Both the position numbers and the translations under genes were made by a program. Shown here piece after piece: positions 8,800 through 17,244 of a DNA stretch of 64,000 bases; position 1 is the first letter of the stretch; every line of letters starts with the position of its first letter. The stretch is from Streptomyces althioticus. Lineage in GTDB: Bacteria; Actinomycetota; Actinomycetes; Streptomycetales; Streptomycetaceae. The DNA is taken from contig BMSW01000001.1 of the NCBI GenBank assembly GCA_014649355.1, positions 310,001-374,000 of the forward strand, in the 5' to 3' direction. The notes beneath the pieces are model-generated. The model worked only from the letters and a program-made list of their open reading frames with translations. It did no database searches and was not told where the DNA came from.

Positions 8800-9516
8800 A
8801 TGCCTGCAATCGACGGGATCTTCGACCACCAGGACTCCAACGGCGGTGGCGGCACCATCACCAACGGCGACACCCAGTGGATGACGGCCGGCGCCGGTCT
8901 GCTCCACATCGAGGCGCCGCCGGAGCACCTGGTGATGTCCGGCGGACTGTTCCACGGCCTCCAGCTGTGGGTGAACCTCCCCGCCAAGGACAAGATGATG
9001 GCGCCCCGCTACCAGGACATCCGCAGCGGCAGCGTCCAGCTGCTCACCTCCCCGGACGGCGGCGCGCTGCTCCGCGTCATCGCCGGTGAGCTGGACGGAC
9101 ACGAGGGCCCGGGCATCACGCACACGCCGATCACGATGATCCACGCCACGCTCGCCCCCGGCGCGGAGGTCACCCTGCCCTGGCGGGAGGACTTCAACGG
9201 CCTGGCGTACGTCATGGCCGGGCGCGGCGCGGTGGGCGCCGAGCGGCGTCCGATCCACCTCGGCCAGACCGCGGTGTTCGGCGCGGGCGGCTCGCTGACC
9301 GTCCGCGCGGACGAGAAGCAGGACTCCCACACGCCGGACCTGGAGGTCGTCCTGCTCGGCGGCCGGCCCATCCGTGAGCCGATGGCGCACTACGGGCCGT
9401 TCGTGATGAACACCAAGGACGAGCTGATGCAGGCCTTCGAGGACTTCCAGAAGGGCCGCCTCGGCACCGTCCCCGCCGTCCACGGCATGACGGAGAAGGG
9501 CCCCGACCAGGACTGA
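8800..9516 (+). CDS. Pirin family protein lacking the N-terminal part of the first cupin domain
   Basis: The 238-residue product matches pirin from the strand IDGIFDHQDSN onward, including the TAGAGLLHIEAPPE segment and the complete second cupin half with the typical REPMAHYGPFVMNT. Full-length Streptomyces pirins are roughly 320 residues, and by recollection begin MPA followed by about 80 residues containing the metal-binding H-P-H-R-G-F-E-T motif. Here MPA is joined directly to IDGIFDHQ, so two metal-binding histidines are absent while the later His and Glu remain. GAGGAGGT precedes the ATG. An in-frame deletion is inferred; the protein is probably impaired for cofactor binding. Confidence 0.85.
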   Translation: MPAIDGIFDHQDSNGGGGTITNGDTQWMTAGAGLLHIEAPPEHLVMSGGLFHGLQLWVNLPAKDKMMAPRYQDIRSGSVQLLTSPDGGALLRVIAGELDGHEGPGITHTPITMIHATLAPGAEVTLPWREDFNGLAYVMAGRGAVGAERRPIHLGQTAVFGAGGSLTVRADEKQDSHTPDLEVVLLGGRPIREPMAHYGPFVMNTKDELMQAFEDFQKGRLGTVPAVHGMTEKGPDQD

Positions 9517-9542
9517 GTCCCGGTCCGTGCGCAGGACGTCGC

Positions 9543-9574
9543 GGCGACGGCCCCGGTCACCCGGGGCCGTCGCC
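9543..9574. terminator. Terminator downstream of pirin, overlapping the convergent gene end
   Basis: Perfect 14-base arms (GGCGACGGCCCCGG / CCGGGGCCGTCGCC) with a TCAC loop, then GTTCTT on the plus strand. The loop and right arm overlap the last codons of the convergent phosphatase gene, so it can act on transcripts from the left. Confidence 0.8.
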
Positions 9575-11701
9575 GTTCTTCTGCTCGTAGAGCTCGAACC
9601 AGATGCTCTTGCCGCGGCCGCGCGGGGCGACGCCCCAGGTGTGGGCGAGGAGCTCGATCAGCAGCAGGCCGCGGCCCGAGGACGCCAGCTCGCCCGGGCG
9701 CCGCGGATGCGGGAGATCGTCTCCGGAGTCGGTGACCTCCACCCGGATACGGCGGCCGTCGCCGCCGTCCGTGACCTCGGCGAGCAGCAACGCGTCGGAG
9801 TCGGTGTGCACCAGCACGTTGGTCAGCACCTCCGACAGCAGCAGCACCGCCGAGTCCACCTGGTCCGGCGAACCCCAGTCGTGCAGCAGCTCGCGCAGCT
9901 GCTGCCGGGCGACGGACACCCGCTCCGGCTCGGCCTGCGCCACCGTGAGCGCCGTGCGGCGCACCGGGGGCGGGGGCGTGTCCTCCGCGCCGCAGCCGCA
10001 GTCGGCGCCCTGCCGGGTGAGCAGCAGCAGCGCTATGTCGTCCTCGCGGCGGTCGGCCAGCGGCCCGGTGGTGTGGTGCGACGAAGGGCCGTGCACCGCC
10101 TGCACCAGCGCGTCGGCCAGCTCCTCCTGCGTGCCGCGGTGCCGCTCGAGAATGTCCCGCAGTCGCTGCCAGCCGGTCTCCAGGTCGTGTCCGCCGGTCT
10201 CGATCAGCCCGTCCGTGCAGATCAGCAGCGTCTCGCCGGCCTCCAGGATCAGCCGGGTGGTCGGGTAGTCGGCGTCCGGGTCGATGCCCAGCGGCAGCCC
10301 GCCCTGCGCCGACCGGGTCAGCACCGTCCCGTCGGCCATCCGGATGACCGGCTCGGGATGCCCGGCGCGGGCCACCTCCAGCACTCCGGTCGCCGGGTCG
10401 ACCTCGGCGTACAGACAGGTCGCGAAACGCAGATCGGTCGAGTCCTCGCCGATGCCGTGCAGGAAACGGGAGGCGCGGGACAGCACGGCGTCCGGCCGGT
10501 GTCCCTCCGAGGCGTACGCCCGCAGGGCTATCCGCAGCTGTCCCATCAGCCCCGCCGCCCGTACGTCGTGCCCCTGCACGTCACCGATGACCAGCGCGAA
10601 CCGTCCTCCCCCGGACCTCGTCCCGGAGGCGCCCCCGGGCAGCGGGATCACGTCGTACCAGTCACCGCCCACCTGGAGGCCGCCGCCGGTCGGCACGTAG
10701 CGGGCGGTGACGTCCATGCCCGGGATGCCCGGCCCGAGCTTCGGCATCATCGTGCGCTGGAGCCCCTCGGTGAGCTCCTTCTCGGTCTCCGCCGTGCCCG
10801 CGCGGGACAGCGCCTGGGCCAGCATCCGGGCCACCGTGGTCAGCACGGACCGCTCGTCGGGGGTGAAGGCGACCGGGTAGGCGAAGGCGGCCAGCCAGGC
10901 GCCCATGGTGCGGCCGGAGGCGGTCAGCGGCAGGAACGCCCAGGACTGGCGGCCGAAGCGCTGGGCGAGCGGCCAGGTGAGCGGGTAGCGCGCCTTGTAC
11001 TCGTCCGGGGAGGAGATGTAGACCGCGCGGCCGGTGCGCACCACCTCGGCGGCCGGGTAGTCGGTGTCGAGCGGCATGTAGAACGGGCTGTCGGCGCCGG
11101 GCTCGTGCCCGTGGTGGCCGATGATCGTGAGCCGGTCGCCCTCCACGCCGAACACGGCCAGGCCGTCCGGGGTGAACCCCGGCATGGAGAGGTTGGCGGC
11201 GACCCGCAGCACCTCCTCGGTGGAGCGCGCCTCGGCCAGGGCGCGGCCGGCGTCGAGCAGGAACGCCTCTCGGGAGCGCCTCCAGTCGCCGGTGACCGCG
11301 CTGCGTGCGGCGGGTGTGCCCGGCGCCGGCTCGGTCACCTCCTGGAGGGTCCCGGTCAGGACGTACGCCTTGCGCTCGGGCTCGTAGGAGGGCTTGGAGC
11401 GGCTGCGGACGACGCGGACGACGTTGTTCTGGTCGTCCATGATCCTGATACGCACCTCGGCGAGGGTGCCCTCGGCGACGGCCAGCTGGATGATCCCGGT
11501 GATCTCGTTCCAGTCGACGGGGTGGAAGCGGGCCCGGACCTGCGCCTCCGTGAGGGTGGCCGGTTCGGCGGACAGCCCGAGCAGCCCTGCTGCGACGGCA
11601 TCGACCGTGACCTCTCCGGATGCGGTGTCCCAGTGCCACACGCCGGTTCCGAGGGCGGCGAGGACGTCCCCCAGGGCGGGCAGGGGCTCACCAGTGCGCA
11701 T
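9557..11701 (-). CDS. PAS-GAF-SpoIIE phosphatase with C-terminal anti-sigma-like HATPase
   Basis: The 714-residue signalling protein has, in order, a PAS domain (about 12-120, GVWHWDTASGEVTVD), a GAF domain (about 145-300), a SpoIIE/PP2C phosphatase domain (about 320-555; metal-binding Asp segments VGGDWYDV, VIGDVQGHD and CTDGL) and a HATPase_c domain (about 590-705, SEVLTNVLVHTDSDA and GRGLLLIELLAH). Such proteins combine an anti-anti-sigma phosphatase with an RsbW-like kinase module and control stress or developmental sigma factors. No sigma or anti-sigma gene is adjacent, so the target is unknown. It diverges from aspS across a region carrying parS. Confidence 0.9.
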   Translation of the reverse strand: MRTGEPLPALGDVLAALGTGVWHWDTASGEVTVDAVAAGLLGLSAEPATLTEAQVRARFHPVDWNEITGIIQLAVAEGTLAEVRIRIMDDQNNVVRVVRSRSKPSYEPERKAYVLTGTLQEVTEPAPGTPAARSAVTGDWRRSREAFLLDAGRALAEARSTEEVLRVAANLSMPGFTPDGLAVFGVEGDRLTIIGHHGHEPGADSPFYMPLDTDYPAAEVVRTGRAVYISSPDEYKARYPLTWPLAQRFGRQSWAFLPLTASGRTMGAWLAAFAYPVAFTPDERSVLTTVARMLAQALSRAGTAETEKELTEGLQRTMMPKLGPGIPGMDVTARYVPTGGGLQVGGDWYDVIPLPGGASGTRSGGGRFALVIGDVQGHDVRAAGLMGQLRIALRAYASEGHRPDAVLSRASRFLHGIGEDSTDLRFATCLYAEVDPATGVLEVARAGHPEPVIRMADGTVLTRSAQGGLPLGIDPDADYPTTRLILEAGETLLICTDGLIETGGHDLETGWQRLRDILERHRGTQEELADALVQAVHGPSSHHTTGPLADRREDDIALLLLTRQGADCGCGAEDTPPPPVRRTALTVAQAEPERVSVARQQLRELLHDWGSPDQVDSAVLLLSEVLTNVLVHTDSDALLLAEVTDGGDGRRIRVEVTDSGDDLPHPRRPGELASSGRGLLLIELLAHTWGVAPRGRGKSIWFELYEQKNGDGPG

Positions 11702-11831
11702 TGCACCACTTTAGGAAGATGCTCCCGGAAACTTCCACCCATGTCGTTTGGCCGACCCCTTGGATGACCTTGACCGGCCCCCGCGAAAGGGCGGAGCGGT
11801 GATCTTGGCCCGGCCGGTAGGCTTGGGGGGA

Positions 11832-11845
11832 GTTTCACGTGAAAC
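11832..11845. other. parS: parS centromere-like site
   Basis: GTTTCACGTGAAAC is an exact match to the palindromic 14-base core of parS, bound by ParB. In Streptomyces many such sites cluster around oriC. It lies 36 bases upstream of the aspS start codon, probably within the aspS leader or promoter region. No other exact copy was noticed elsewhere in the window. Confidence 0.92.
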
Positions 11846-11880
11846 AACGACCCCGATCCGCGAAGGCTGGATGAACGACG

Positions 11881-13644
11881 ATGCATCGGTACAGGTCCCA
11901 CACCTGCGGCGAGCTCCGCGCCTCTGACGTCGGCACCGACGTCCGGCTGAGTGGCTGGCTGCACAATCGGCGCGACCTGGGCGGCATCCTCTTCATCGAT
12001 CTGCGCGATCACTACGGGATCACCCAGCTGGTGGCCCGTCCGGGCACCGAGGCGTACGAGGCGCTCGACAAGCTCTCCAAGGAGACCGTGGTCCGCGTCG
12101 ACGGCAAGGTCGTCTCGCGTGGCGCGGAGAACGTCAACCCCGACCTGCCGACCGGCGAGATCGAGGTCGAGGTCTCCGCGGTCGAGGTGCTGGGCGAGGC
12201 GGCCCCGCTGCCCTTCACCATCAACACCGAGGACGGTGTCAACGAGGAGCGGCGTCTGGAGTACCGCTTCCTCGACCTGCGCCGCGAGCGCATGCACCGC
12301 AACATCATGCTGCGCACCCAGGTCATCTCGGCGATCCGCCAGAAGATGACCACCCTGGGCTTCAACGAGATGACCACGCCGATCCTGTCCGCGACCTCCC
12401 CCGAGGGCGCGCGCGACTTCGTGGTCCCGTCCCGTCTGAACCCGGGCAAGTTCTACGCGCTGCCGCAGGCCCCGCAGCAGTTCAAGCAGCTGCTGATGAT
12501 CTCGGGCTTCGACCGCTACTTCCAGATCGCGCCCTGCTTCCGTGACGAGGACGCCCGCGCCGACCGCTCGCCGGGCGAGTTCTACCAGCTCGACGTCGAG
12601 ATGAGCTTCGTCGAGCAGGAGGACGTCTTCCAGCCGATCGAGAAGCTCATGACCGAGCTGTTCGAGGAGTTCGGCAACGGCCGTCACGTCACCTCGCCGT
12701 TCCCGCGGATCCCGTTCCGCGAGGCGATGCTGAAGTACGGCTCCGACAAGCCGGACCTGCGCGCCCAGCTCGAGCTCGTCGACATCACCGACATCTTCGA
12801 GGGCTCGGAGTTCAAGGCGTTCGCCGGCAAGCACGTGCGCGCCCTGCCGGTGCCGGACGTCTCCGGCCAGCCGCGCAAGTTCTTCGACCAGCTGGGCGAC
12901 TACGCGGTCTCGCAGGGCGCGAAGGGCCTCGCCTGGGTGCGCGTCGGCGAGGACGGCTCGCTGACCGGCCCGATCGCGAAGTTCCTCACCGAGGAGAACG
13001 TCGCCGAGCTGACCAAGCGGCTGGCGCTGGCCCCGGGCCACGCAGTCTTCTTCGGCGCGGGCGAGTTCGACGAGGTCTCGAAGATCATGGGCGCGGTCCG
13101 CGTCGAGGCCGCCAAGCGCGCCGGCCACTTCGAGGAGAACGTCTTCCGCTTCTGCTGGATCGTCGACTTCCCGATGTACGAGAAGGACGAGGAGACCGGC
13201 GCGATCGACTTCTCGCACAACCCCTTCTCGATGCCGCAGGGCGGCCTTGAGGCTCTGGAGAACCAGGACCCGCTGGACATCCTGGGCTGGCAGTACGACA
13301 TCGTCTGCAACGGCGTCGAGCTGTCCTCCGGCGCGATCCGGAACCACGAGCCCGAGATCATGCTCAAGGCGTTCGAGATCGCGGGCTACGACCGTGAGAC
13401 GGTCGAGGAGAAGTTCGCCGGCATGCTCCGCGCGTTCCGCTTCGGCGCCCCGCCGCACGGCGGCATCGCCCCCGGCGTGGACCGCATCGTGATGCTCCTC
13501 GCCGACGAGCCGAACATCCGCGAGACGATCGCCTTCCCGCTCAACGGCAACGCCCAGGACCTGATGATGGGCGCGCCGACGGAGCTGGAGGAGGCGCGGC
13601 TGAAGGAACTGCACCTGTCGGTGCGGAAGCCTCAGCCGAAGTAG
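11881..13644 (+). CDS. aspS: Aspartyl-tRNA synthetase
   Basis: The 587-residue class IIb synthetase is of bacterial type. It has an N-terminal OB-fold anticodon-binding domain (about 1-105, [20 protein letters not shown]), catalytic motif 2 ([10 protein letters not shown]), the bacterial GAD insertion domain (about 300-420) and motif 3 ([14 protein letters not shown]). It attaches Asp to tRNA-Asp; whether it is discriminating or not is not decided here, although an actinobacterium may also use a tRNA-dependent Asn route. The ATG starts 36 bases after parS. A bidirectional 17-base-pair hairpin follows the stop. Confidence 0.98.
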   Translation: MHRYRSHTCGELRASDVGTDVRLSGWLHNRRDLGGILFIDLRDHYGITQLVARPGTEAYEALDKLSKETVVRVDGKVVSRGAENVNPDLPTGEIEVEVSAVEVLGEAAPLPFTINTEDGVNEERRLEYRFLDLRRERMHRNIMLRTQVISAIRQKMTTLGFNEMTTPILSATSPEGARDFVVPSRLNPGKFYALPQAPQQFKQLLMISGFDRYFQIAPCFRDEDARADRSPGEFYQLDVEMSFVEQEDVFQPIEKLMTELFEEFGNGRHVTSPFPRIPFREAMLKYGSDKPDLRAQLELVDITDIFEGSEFKAFAGKHVRALPVPDVSGQPRKFFDQLGDYAVSQGAKGLAWVRVGEDGSLTGPIAKFLTEENVAELTKRLALAPGHAVFFGAGEFDEVSKIMGAVRVEAAKRAGHFEENVFRFCWIVDFPMYEKDEETGAIDFSHNPFSMPQGGLEALENQDPLDILGWQYDIVCNGVELSSGAIRNHEPEIMLKAFEIAGYDRETVEEKFAGMLRAFRFGAPPHGGIAPGVDRIVMLLADEPNIRETIAFPLNGNAQDLMMGAPTELEEARLKELHLSVRKPQPK

Positions 13645-13655
13645 TCCGTGGCGTA

Positions 13656-13696
13656 GGCGAAGGGCCCGGAACCTGGCCGGTTCCGGGCCCTTCGCC
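13656..13696. terminator. Bidirectional terminator after aspS
   Basis: Perfect 17-base arms (GGCGAAGGGCCCGGAAC / GTTCCGGGCCCTTCGCC) with a seven-base loop lie between the convergent ends of aspS and the small membrane-protein gene. Confidence 0.92.
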
Positions 13697-13700
13697 TTGC

Positions 13701-14021
13701 TCAGAACAGGTCGACGGACTCCTTGAGCACCCCGGCGAACGCACCGTAGGCGGCACACCGGACGGAGTGCCGCCGCCGGCGGCGCCGGGCGAACCCGACG
13801 GCGAGAAACACCGCGAAGACACCGCAGACCACGACCCCCGCGACCGGGCCGACGACGACGGACGCGAGCCCCGCGACACCGCCCCAGAGGGCGACCGGCA
13901 CCAACGACCCGCGCAACAGCGTCCGGAACGGAATGGGCCGCGCGCCCGCGGGCAGCACACCCTGGTGGAACACCTCGATGTGATTCCGCGTGACGCAGTG
14001 CTCGGGGCGCATGCCGGACAT
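13701..14021 (-). CDS. Hypothetical small membrane protein
   Basis: The 106-residue protein has a hydrophobic region (about residues 40-77, LVPVALWGGVAGLASVVVGPVAGVV... in two adjacent spans) followed by a cluster of arginines (FARRRRRRHSV), consistent with two transmembrane helices and a cytoplasmic C-terminus. No family was recognised. It lies 21 bases downstream of the Rpn-like nuclease gene on the same strand, so the two could be co-transcribed. Coding is supported by strong third-position GC bias and the terminator placed directly after it. Confidence 0.6.
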   Translation of the reverse strand: MSGMRPEHCVTRNHIEVFHQGVLPAGARPIPFRTLLRGSLVPVALWGGVAGLASVVVGPVAGVVVCGVFAVFLAVGFARRRRRRHSVRCAAYGAFAGVLKESVDLF

Positions 14022-14042
14022 TCGATCACCGGAGGCGAGGGA

Positions 14043-14939
14043 TCAGGAAGAGGCGGTGTCGTCCTCGCCGCTGAAGAGGTCCTCGGCCTTGGAGACCGTC
14101 AGGGAGCGGTCGAACCAGGTGGTGAGGGTGTCGAGGTCGGTGCAGCCGGTGATGCGCTCGCGCGCATCGTCCGAGACGACAAGCCCACGCACCTTCAGCG
14201 CGTGCAGGATGTCTTCCGCCTTGCCTTCCGCCTTCCCCTCCAGGTACTTCTCCTCGAAGAGCGTCCCGTGTCCCGGGAAGTGGGTGACGACGTTCTGCAT
14301 CAACTTCCTCCAACTTGCCTTGGCCGAAGTGGACTCCAGCCCGACTTCCACGACTTCGAACCAGTACCGCGTGACGTCCGGCTCGAAGGACACGAGTCCG
14401 CGGGCGACCGCTTCCAGTATGGCCGCGGACCGCTTGCTCTGGCTGTGCACGATGGCCGAGAGGGCGGCGAGGGCGGGTTGCTGGGCCACCACCGCCTCGT
14501 CGGTGACCTCCGGGACCGTTTGCGGTCCCAGCACGAAGGGCCGGGTGACCTGCGTGGTCCACGGGCCGACCGAGCACTCGAAGGGGCCCATGGCCCATGC
14601 GGCCGTCGAAGGGTCGCGGCACACGGCGACCAGCAGGACCGGCAGGTCGTACTTGGCGCGCAGATACGAGACGTAGTACGCCCAGTTCCTGGCCTTCTCA
14701 GGATCCTTCTTCGTCTGGGCCTCGACGGCCAGGACGAAGTGTTCTCCCATGTCGGGCTCGAACATGAGCACCGTGTCGGCGCGGCGCTCCATCGGACGGA
14801 TCTCGGTCGTGTCCGGGGAGAGCTCGTGGAAGTCCGTCTTCGCCGGCGGCGGCAGCCCCAGTGCCTCGAAGACGGGGGCGAGCGCCTCCGGGTGCTCCTG
14901 GAAGAGCCGGTGGGAGGCCTCGTGGGTGGCGGTGACCAT
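14043..14939 (-). CDS. Rpn-like PD-(D/E)XK nuclease family protein
   Basis: The 298-residue protein carries a PD-(D/E)XK-type core: Asp in RRADTVLMFEP, then FVLAVEAQTKKDPEKARNW (the E-x-Q signature of the Rpn/PDDEXK_2 group) and LPVLLVAVCRD. The C-terminal tail has the Glu-Gly-Lys-Ala repeat (EGKAEGKAEDILHALK) and RITGCTDLDTLTTWFDR, typical of many paralogous Streptomyces proteins. E. coli Rpn proteins are recombination-promoting DNases linked to phage defence; the role here is inferred only. A GTG at 14948 (adds three residues) is an alternative start; the ATG is favoured for its M-V-T-A-T-H-E-A beginning. Confidence 0.75.
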   Translation of the reverse strand: MVTATHEASHRLFQEHPEALAPVFEALGLPPPAKTDFHELSPDTTEIRPMERRADTVLMFEPDMGEHFVLAVEAQTKKDPEKARNWAYYVSYLRAKYDLPVLLVAVCRDPSTAAWAMGPFECSVGPWTTQVTRPFVLGPQTVPEVTDEAVVAQQPALAALSAIVHSQSKRSAAILEAVARGLVSFEPDVTRYWFEVVEVGLESTSAKASWRKLMQNVVTHFPGHGTLFEEKYLEGKAEGKAEDILHALKVRGLVVSDDARERITGCTDLDTLTTWFDRSLTVSKAEDLFSGEDDTASS

Positions 14940-15028
14940 GAGCGGCACGGTAGGGCGCTCATGGTCCCGCGTCGGCTGCTACTCCGGTGTGTTCACCCGT
15001 TCGAGGGTGGAAGGAACGTTCCCGCCGG

Positions 15029-15394
15029 TCAGCGGGCGACGAACTGGGTGAGGATGGCCTGGACCTCGTAGATGTCGACGCCCTTCGTGAAGGTCTTCTG
15101 GATCGGGGTCGGGGAGCTGGAGATCCAGATCTTCAGTTCGGCGTCGAGGTCGAAGTGGCCCGCGGTCTCCACGGCGAAGTGGGAGATGCTGCGGTACGGG
15201 ATCGAGTGGTACTCGGTCTTCTTGCCGGTGATGCCCTGCTTGTCGACCAGGATCAGTCGGCGGTCCGTGAACAGGATCGTGTCGCGTATCAGCAGGAACG
15301 CCGCGTGCACCTGCTCGCCGTGGCCCAGGAGCCGGGCGTAGTCCTGCTGGGCCTTGGCCGGGTCGACGGTGTGCGCGTTGCCGAAGAGTGCCAT
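15029..15394 (-). CDS. Bacterial PH-domain protein
   Basis: The 121-residue protein is a single bacterial pleckstrin-homology domain (YvbH/PF08000-like). The beta-strand and turn pattern is clear in ILFTDRRLILVDKQGITGKK, YHSIPYRSISHFAVETAGHF and ELKIWISSSPTPIQKTFTKG, with a C-terminal helix (YEVQAILTQFVA). There is no signal peptide or membrane segment. Function is unknown; family members are usually single copy in actinobacteria. A GGGGGG run precedes the ATG. Confidence 0.85.
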   Translation of the reverse strand: MALFGNAHTVDPAKAQQDYARLLGHGEQVHAAFLLIRDTILFTDRRLILVDKQGITGKKTEYHSIPYRSISHFAVETAGHFDLDAELKIWISSSPTPIQKTFTKGVDIYEVQAILTQFVAR

Positions 15395-15453
15395 GGTTCG
15401 GGTTCCCCCCACGTGTGGTCGTTCGTTCCTCACGCGATCTTCGCAAAGGGTGC

Positions 15454-15487
15454 GGCCCCGGGAGAAGCGTCGTGTTCTCCCGGGGCC
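15454..15487 (-). terminator. Terminator of the XRE regulator gene
   Basis: Thirteen-base perfect arms (GGCCCCGGGAGAA / TTCTCCCGGGGCC) with an eight-base loop lie 17 bases beyond the stop codon of the XRE regulator. Confidence 0.8.
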
Positions 15488-15504
15488 GTCCTGTAGCGCG
15501 CGTG

Positions 15505-16356
15505 TTACGCGGGACGGTGGGACGTGAGCGACTGCGTGCCCAGGACCGACAGCAGGCGGAGCTTCTCCGCGGCCTCGCTGCCCGGTTCCGCCGAGTACAC
15601 GAGGATGCGCAGGTCGTTGCCCTCCACGCGCAGCACGTCGCAGTCCAGCGTCAGCGCGCCCACGTCGGGGTGGTCGATCGTCTTGACGGAGGACTCCACG
15701 CGGCCCACGGCCCCCGAGTCCCACAGTTCGGCGAACCGGTCGCTGCGCGCCCGCAGTTCGTCGATCAGTTCGCGCAGCCGCAGGTCGGCCGGGTAGCGGC
15801 CGGCCACGGACCGCAGTTCCGCGACCACGCGCGTCTCGAAGTCCCGGAGCTCCTCGGGCGTGCGCCGGATCCGGCCGGGCGGGCCGAGGAAGTGGTTCCA
15901 GACCCGGTTGCGTGCGAAGCCGCGCAGGGCGGACGGGTCGCCCATCAGCGCCGCGTACATCGGGTTGGCCACCAGCAGGGTCATCGCCGCGTCCAGGACG
16001 ACGACCGGGGTGTCGACGAGGCGGTCGAGGAGCCGCTGCACGCTGGGCGTGAGATAGCAGGGCACCGTCTCAGGCCCGGGCGGGGCGAGCCCTGCCAGCA
16101 GGAACAGGTGGGCGCGTTCGGCCGGGTCCAGCCGCAGGGCGCGGGCCAGCGCCTCGACGACCTGGGACGAAGGGCTGGTCGCGCGGCCCTGTTCGAGACG
16201 GACGATGTAGTCGACCGAGATACCGGCGAGCATGGCCAGCTCCTCCCGTCGCAGCCCCGCCGCCCGCCGCCGTCCGCCTTCCGGCAGACCGGCCGACCGC
16301 GGGGAGACCCGGTCGCGCCAGCGGCGCAGCGCCCGTCCCAGCTCCGTCGTCGCCAT
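15505..16356 (-). CDS. XRE family regulator with MmyB-like ligand-binding domain
   Basis: The 283-residue protein has an N-terminal helix-turn-helix (about residues 8-80; GLRREELAMLAGISVDYIVRLEQGR) followed by the MmyB-type domain (about 105-270; NPMYAALMGDP, FARNRVWNHFLGPPGRIRRTPEE) that in related proteins binds a hydrophobic ligand. It is divergent from the SDR gene with 101 bases between, the usual arrangement in which this regulator type controls the adjacent oxidoreductase. The intergenic region contains CCTGG-N11-CCAGG (16400-16420 area), a possible operator. Confidence 0.88.
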   Translation of the reverse strand: MATTELGRALRRWRDRVSPRSAGLPEGGRRRAAGLRREELAMLAGISVDYIVRLEQGRATSPSSQVVEALARALRLDPAERAHLFLLAGLAPPGPETVPCYLTPSVQRLLDRLVDTPVVVLDAAMTLLVANPMYAALMGDPSALRGFARNRVWNHFLGPPGRIRRTPEELRDFETRVVAELRSVAGRYPADLRLRELIDELRARSDRFAELWDSGAVGRVESSVKTIDHPDVGALTLDCDVLRVEGNDLRILVYSAEPGSEAAEKLRLLSVLGTQSLTSHRPA

Positions 16357-16457
16357 GTCTCCAGTGAACCGCGCGGCGACGGCGCGTGCCTGGTACCGCG
16401 AGTCCCAGGAAAAGGAGTCGCCTGGCTGCCCCGGCGGGGCGGAGTGACAGTGAAGCC

Positions 16458-17165
16458 ATGACTACGACACTGATCACCGGAGCCAACAAGGGCCTCGGAT
16501 TCGAAACCGCCCGCCGCCTCGTCGAGGCGGGTCACACCGTCTGGGTCGGCGCCCGGGACGCCGAGCGGGGCCGTCAGGCAGCCGAACGCATCGGGGCGCA
16601 CTTCGTCCAGCTCGACGTCACCGACGACGCCTCCGTGGAAGCGGCCGTGAAGACCGTGGAGGCCGAGGGCGGCCTCGACGTCCTGGTCAACAACGCCGGC
16701 ATCGAGCCCCGCGGCGAGGGCAACGCGATCCCCAGGGGTGAGGACACCACCGTCGAGGAGATGCGCACCGCCTTCGAGACGAACGTCTTCGGCGTCGTCC
16801 GGGTCACCCACGCCTTCCTTCCGCTGCTGCGCCGGTCTCCCGCGCCGGTCGTCGTGAACGTCAGCAGCGGCCTGGCGTCCCTGACCCGGCTGTCCGACCC
16901 CGAGTCGTTCGCGCACTTCTACCCGGCGATCGCCTACCCGGCGTCCAAGGCCGCGGTCAACATGATCACCGTGCAGTACGCGAAGGCGCTGCCGGACTTC
17001 CGGGTCAACGCCGTGGAGCCGGGCTTCACCAGGACCGACCTCAACGGCAACACCGGCACCCAGAGCGTCGAGGAGGGCGCGGAGATCATCGTCCGTATGG
17101 CGACCGTCGGCCCCGACGGGCCCACGGGGACCTTCAGCGATCGCAGCGGACCTCTGCCCTGGTGA
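16458..17165 (+). CDS. Short-chain dehydrogenase/reductase (SDR)
   Basis: The 235-residue classical SDR has the Rossmann glycine motif TGANKGLG (about residues 7-14), the NNAG motif (LVNNAGIEPRGEG), the catalytic Ser in VNVSSGLASL and the Tyr-x-x-x-Lys pair in IAYPASKAAVN. It is an NAD(P)-dependent oxidoreductase of unknown substrate, somewhat shorter than the typical 250 residues. Divergent from an XRE/MmyB-type regulator, it is likely controlled by that protein. The ATG at 16458 puts the glycine motif at the expected distance from the N-terminus. Confidence 0.9.
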   Translation: MTTTLITGANKGLGFETARRLVEAGHTVWVGARDAERGRQAAERIGAHFVQLDVTDDASVEAAVKTVEAEGGLDVLVNNAGIEPRGEGNAIPRGEDTTVEEMRTAFETNVFGVVRVTHAFLPLLRRSPAPVVVNVSSGLASLTRLSDPESFAHFYPAIAYPASKAAVNMITVQYAKALPDFRVNAVEPGFTRTDLNGNTGTQSVEEGAEIIVRMATVGPDGPTGTFSDRSGPLPW

Positions 17166-17192
17166 CAACCACCGGCTACGGCACACAAGGGC

Positions 17193-17229
17193 GAAAGGCC
17201 CGGGAACGCGGAGTTCCCGGGCCTTTCGG
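17193..17229. terminator. Bidirectional terminator between the SDR gene and metG
   Basis: Perfect 16-base arms (CGAAAGGCCCGGGAAC / GTTCCCGGGCCTTTCG) with a five-base loop lie between convergent genes. Confidence 0.9.
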
Positions 17230-17244
17230 TGTGCGTGGTGCGTG

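Noticed and set aside
9527..11767. A 746-codon plus-strand frame opposite the PAS-GAF-SpoIIE gene
   Set aside because: Shadow frame with low-complexity composition; the minus-strand product has four recognisable domains.
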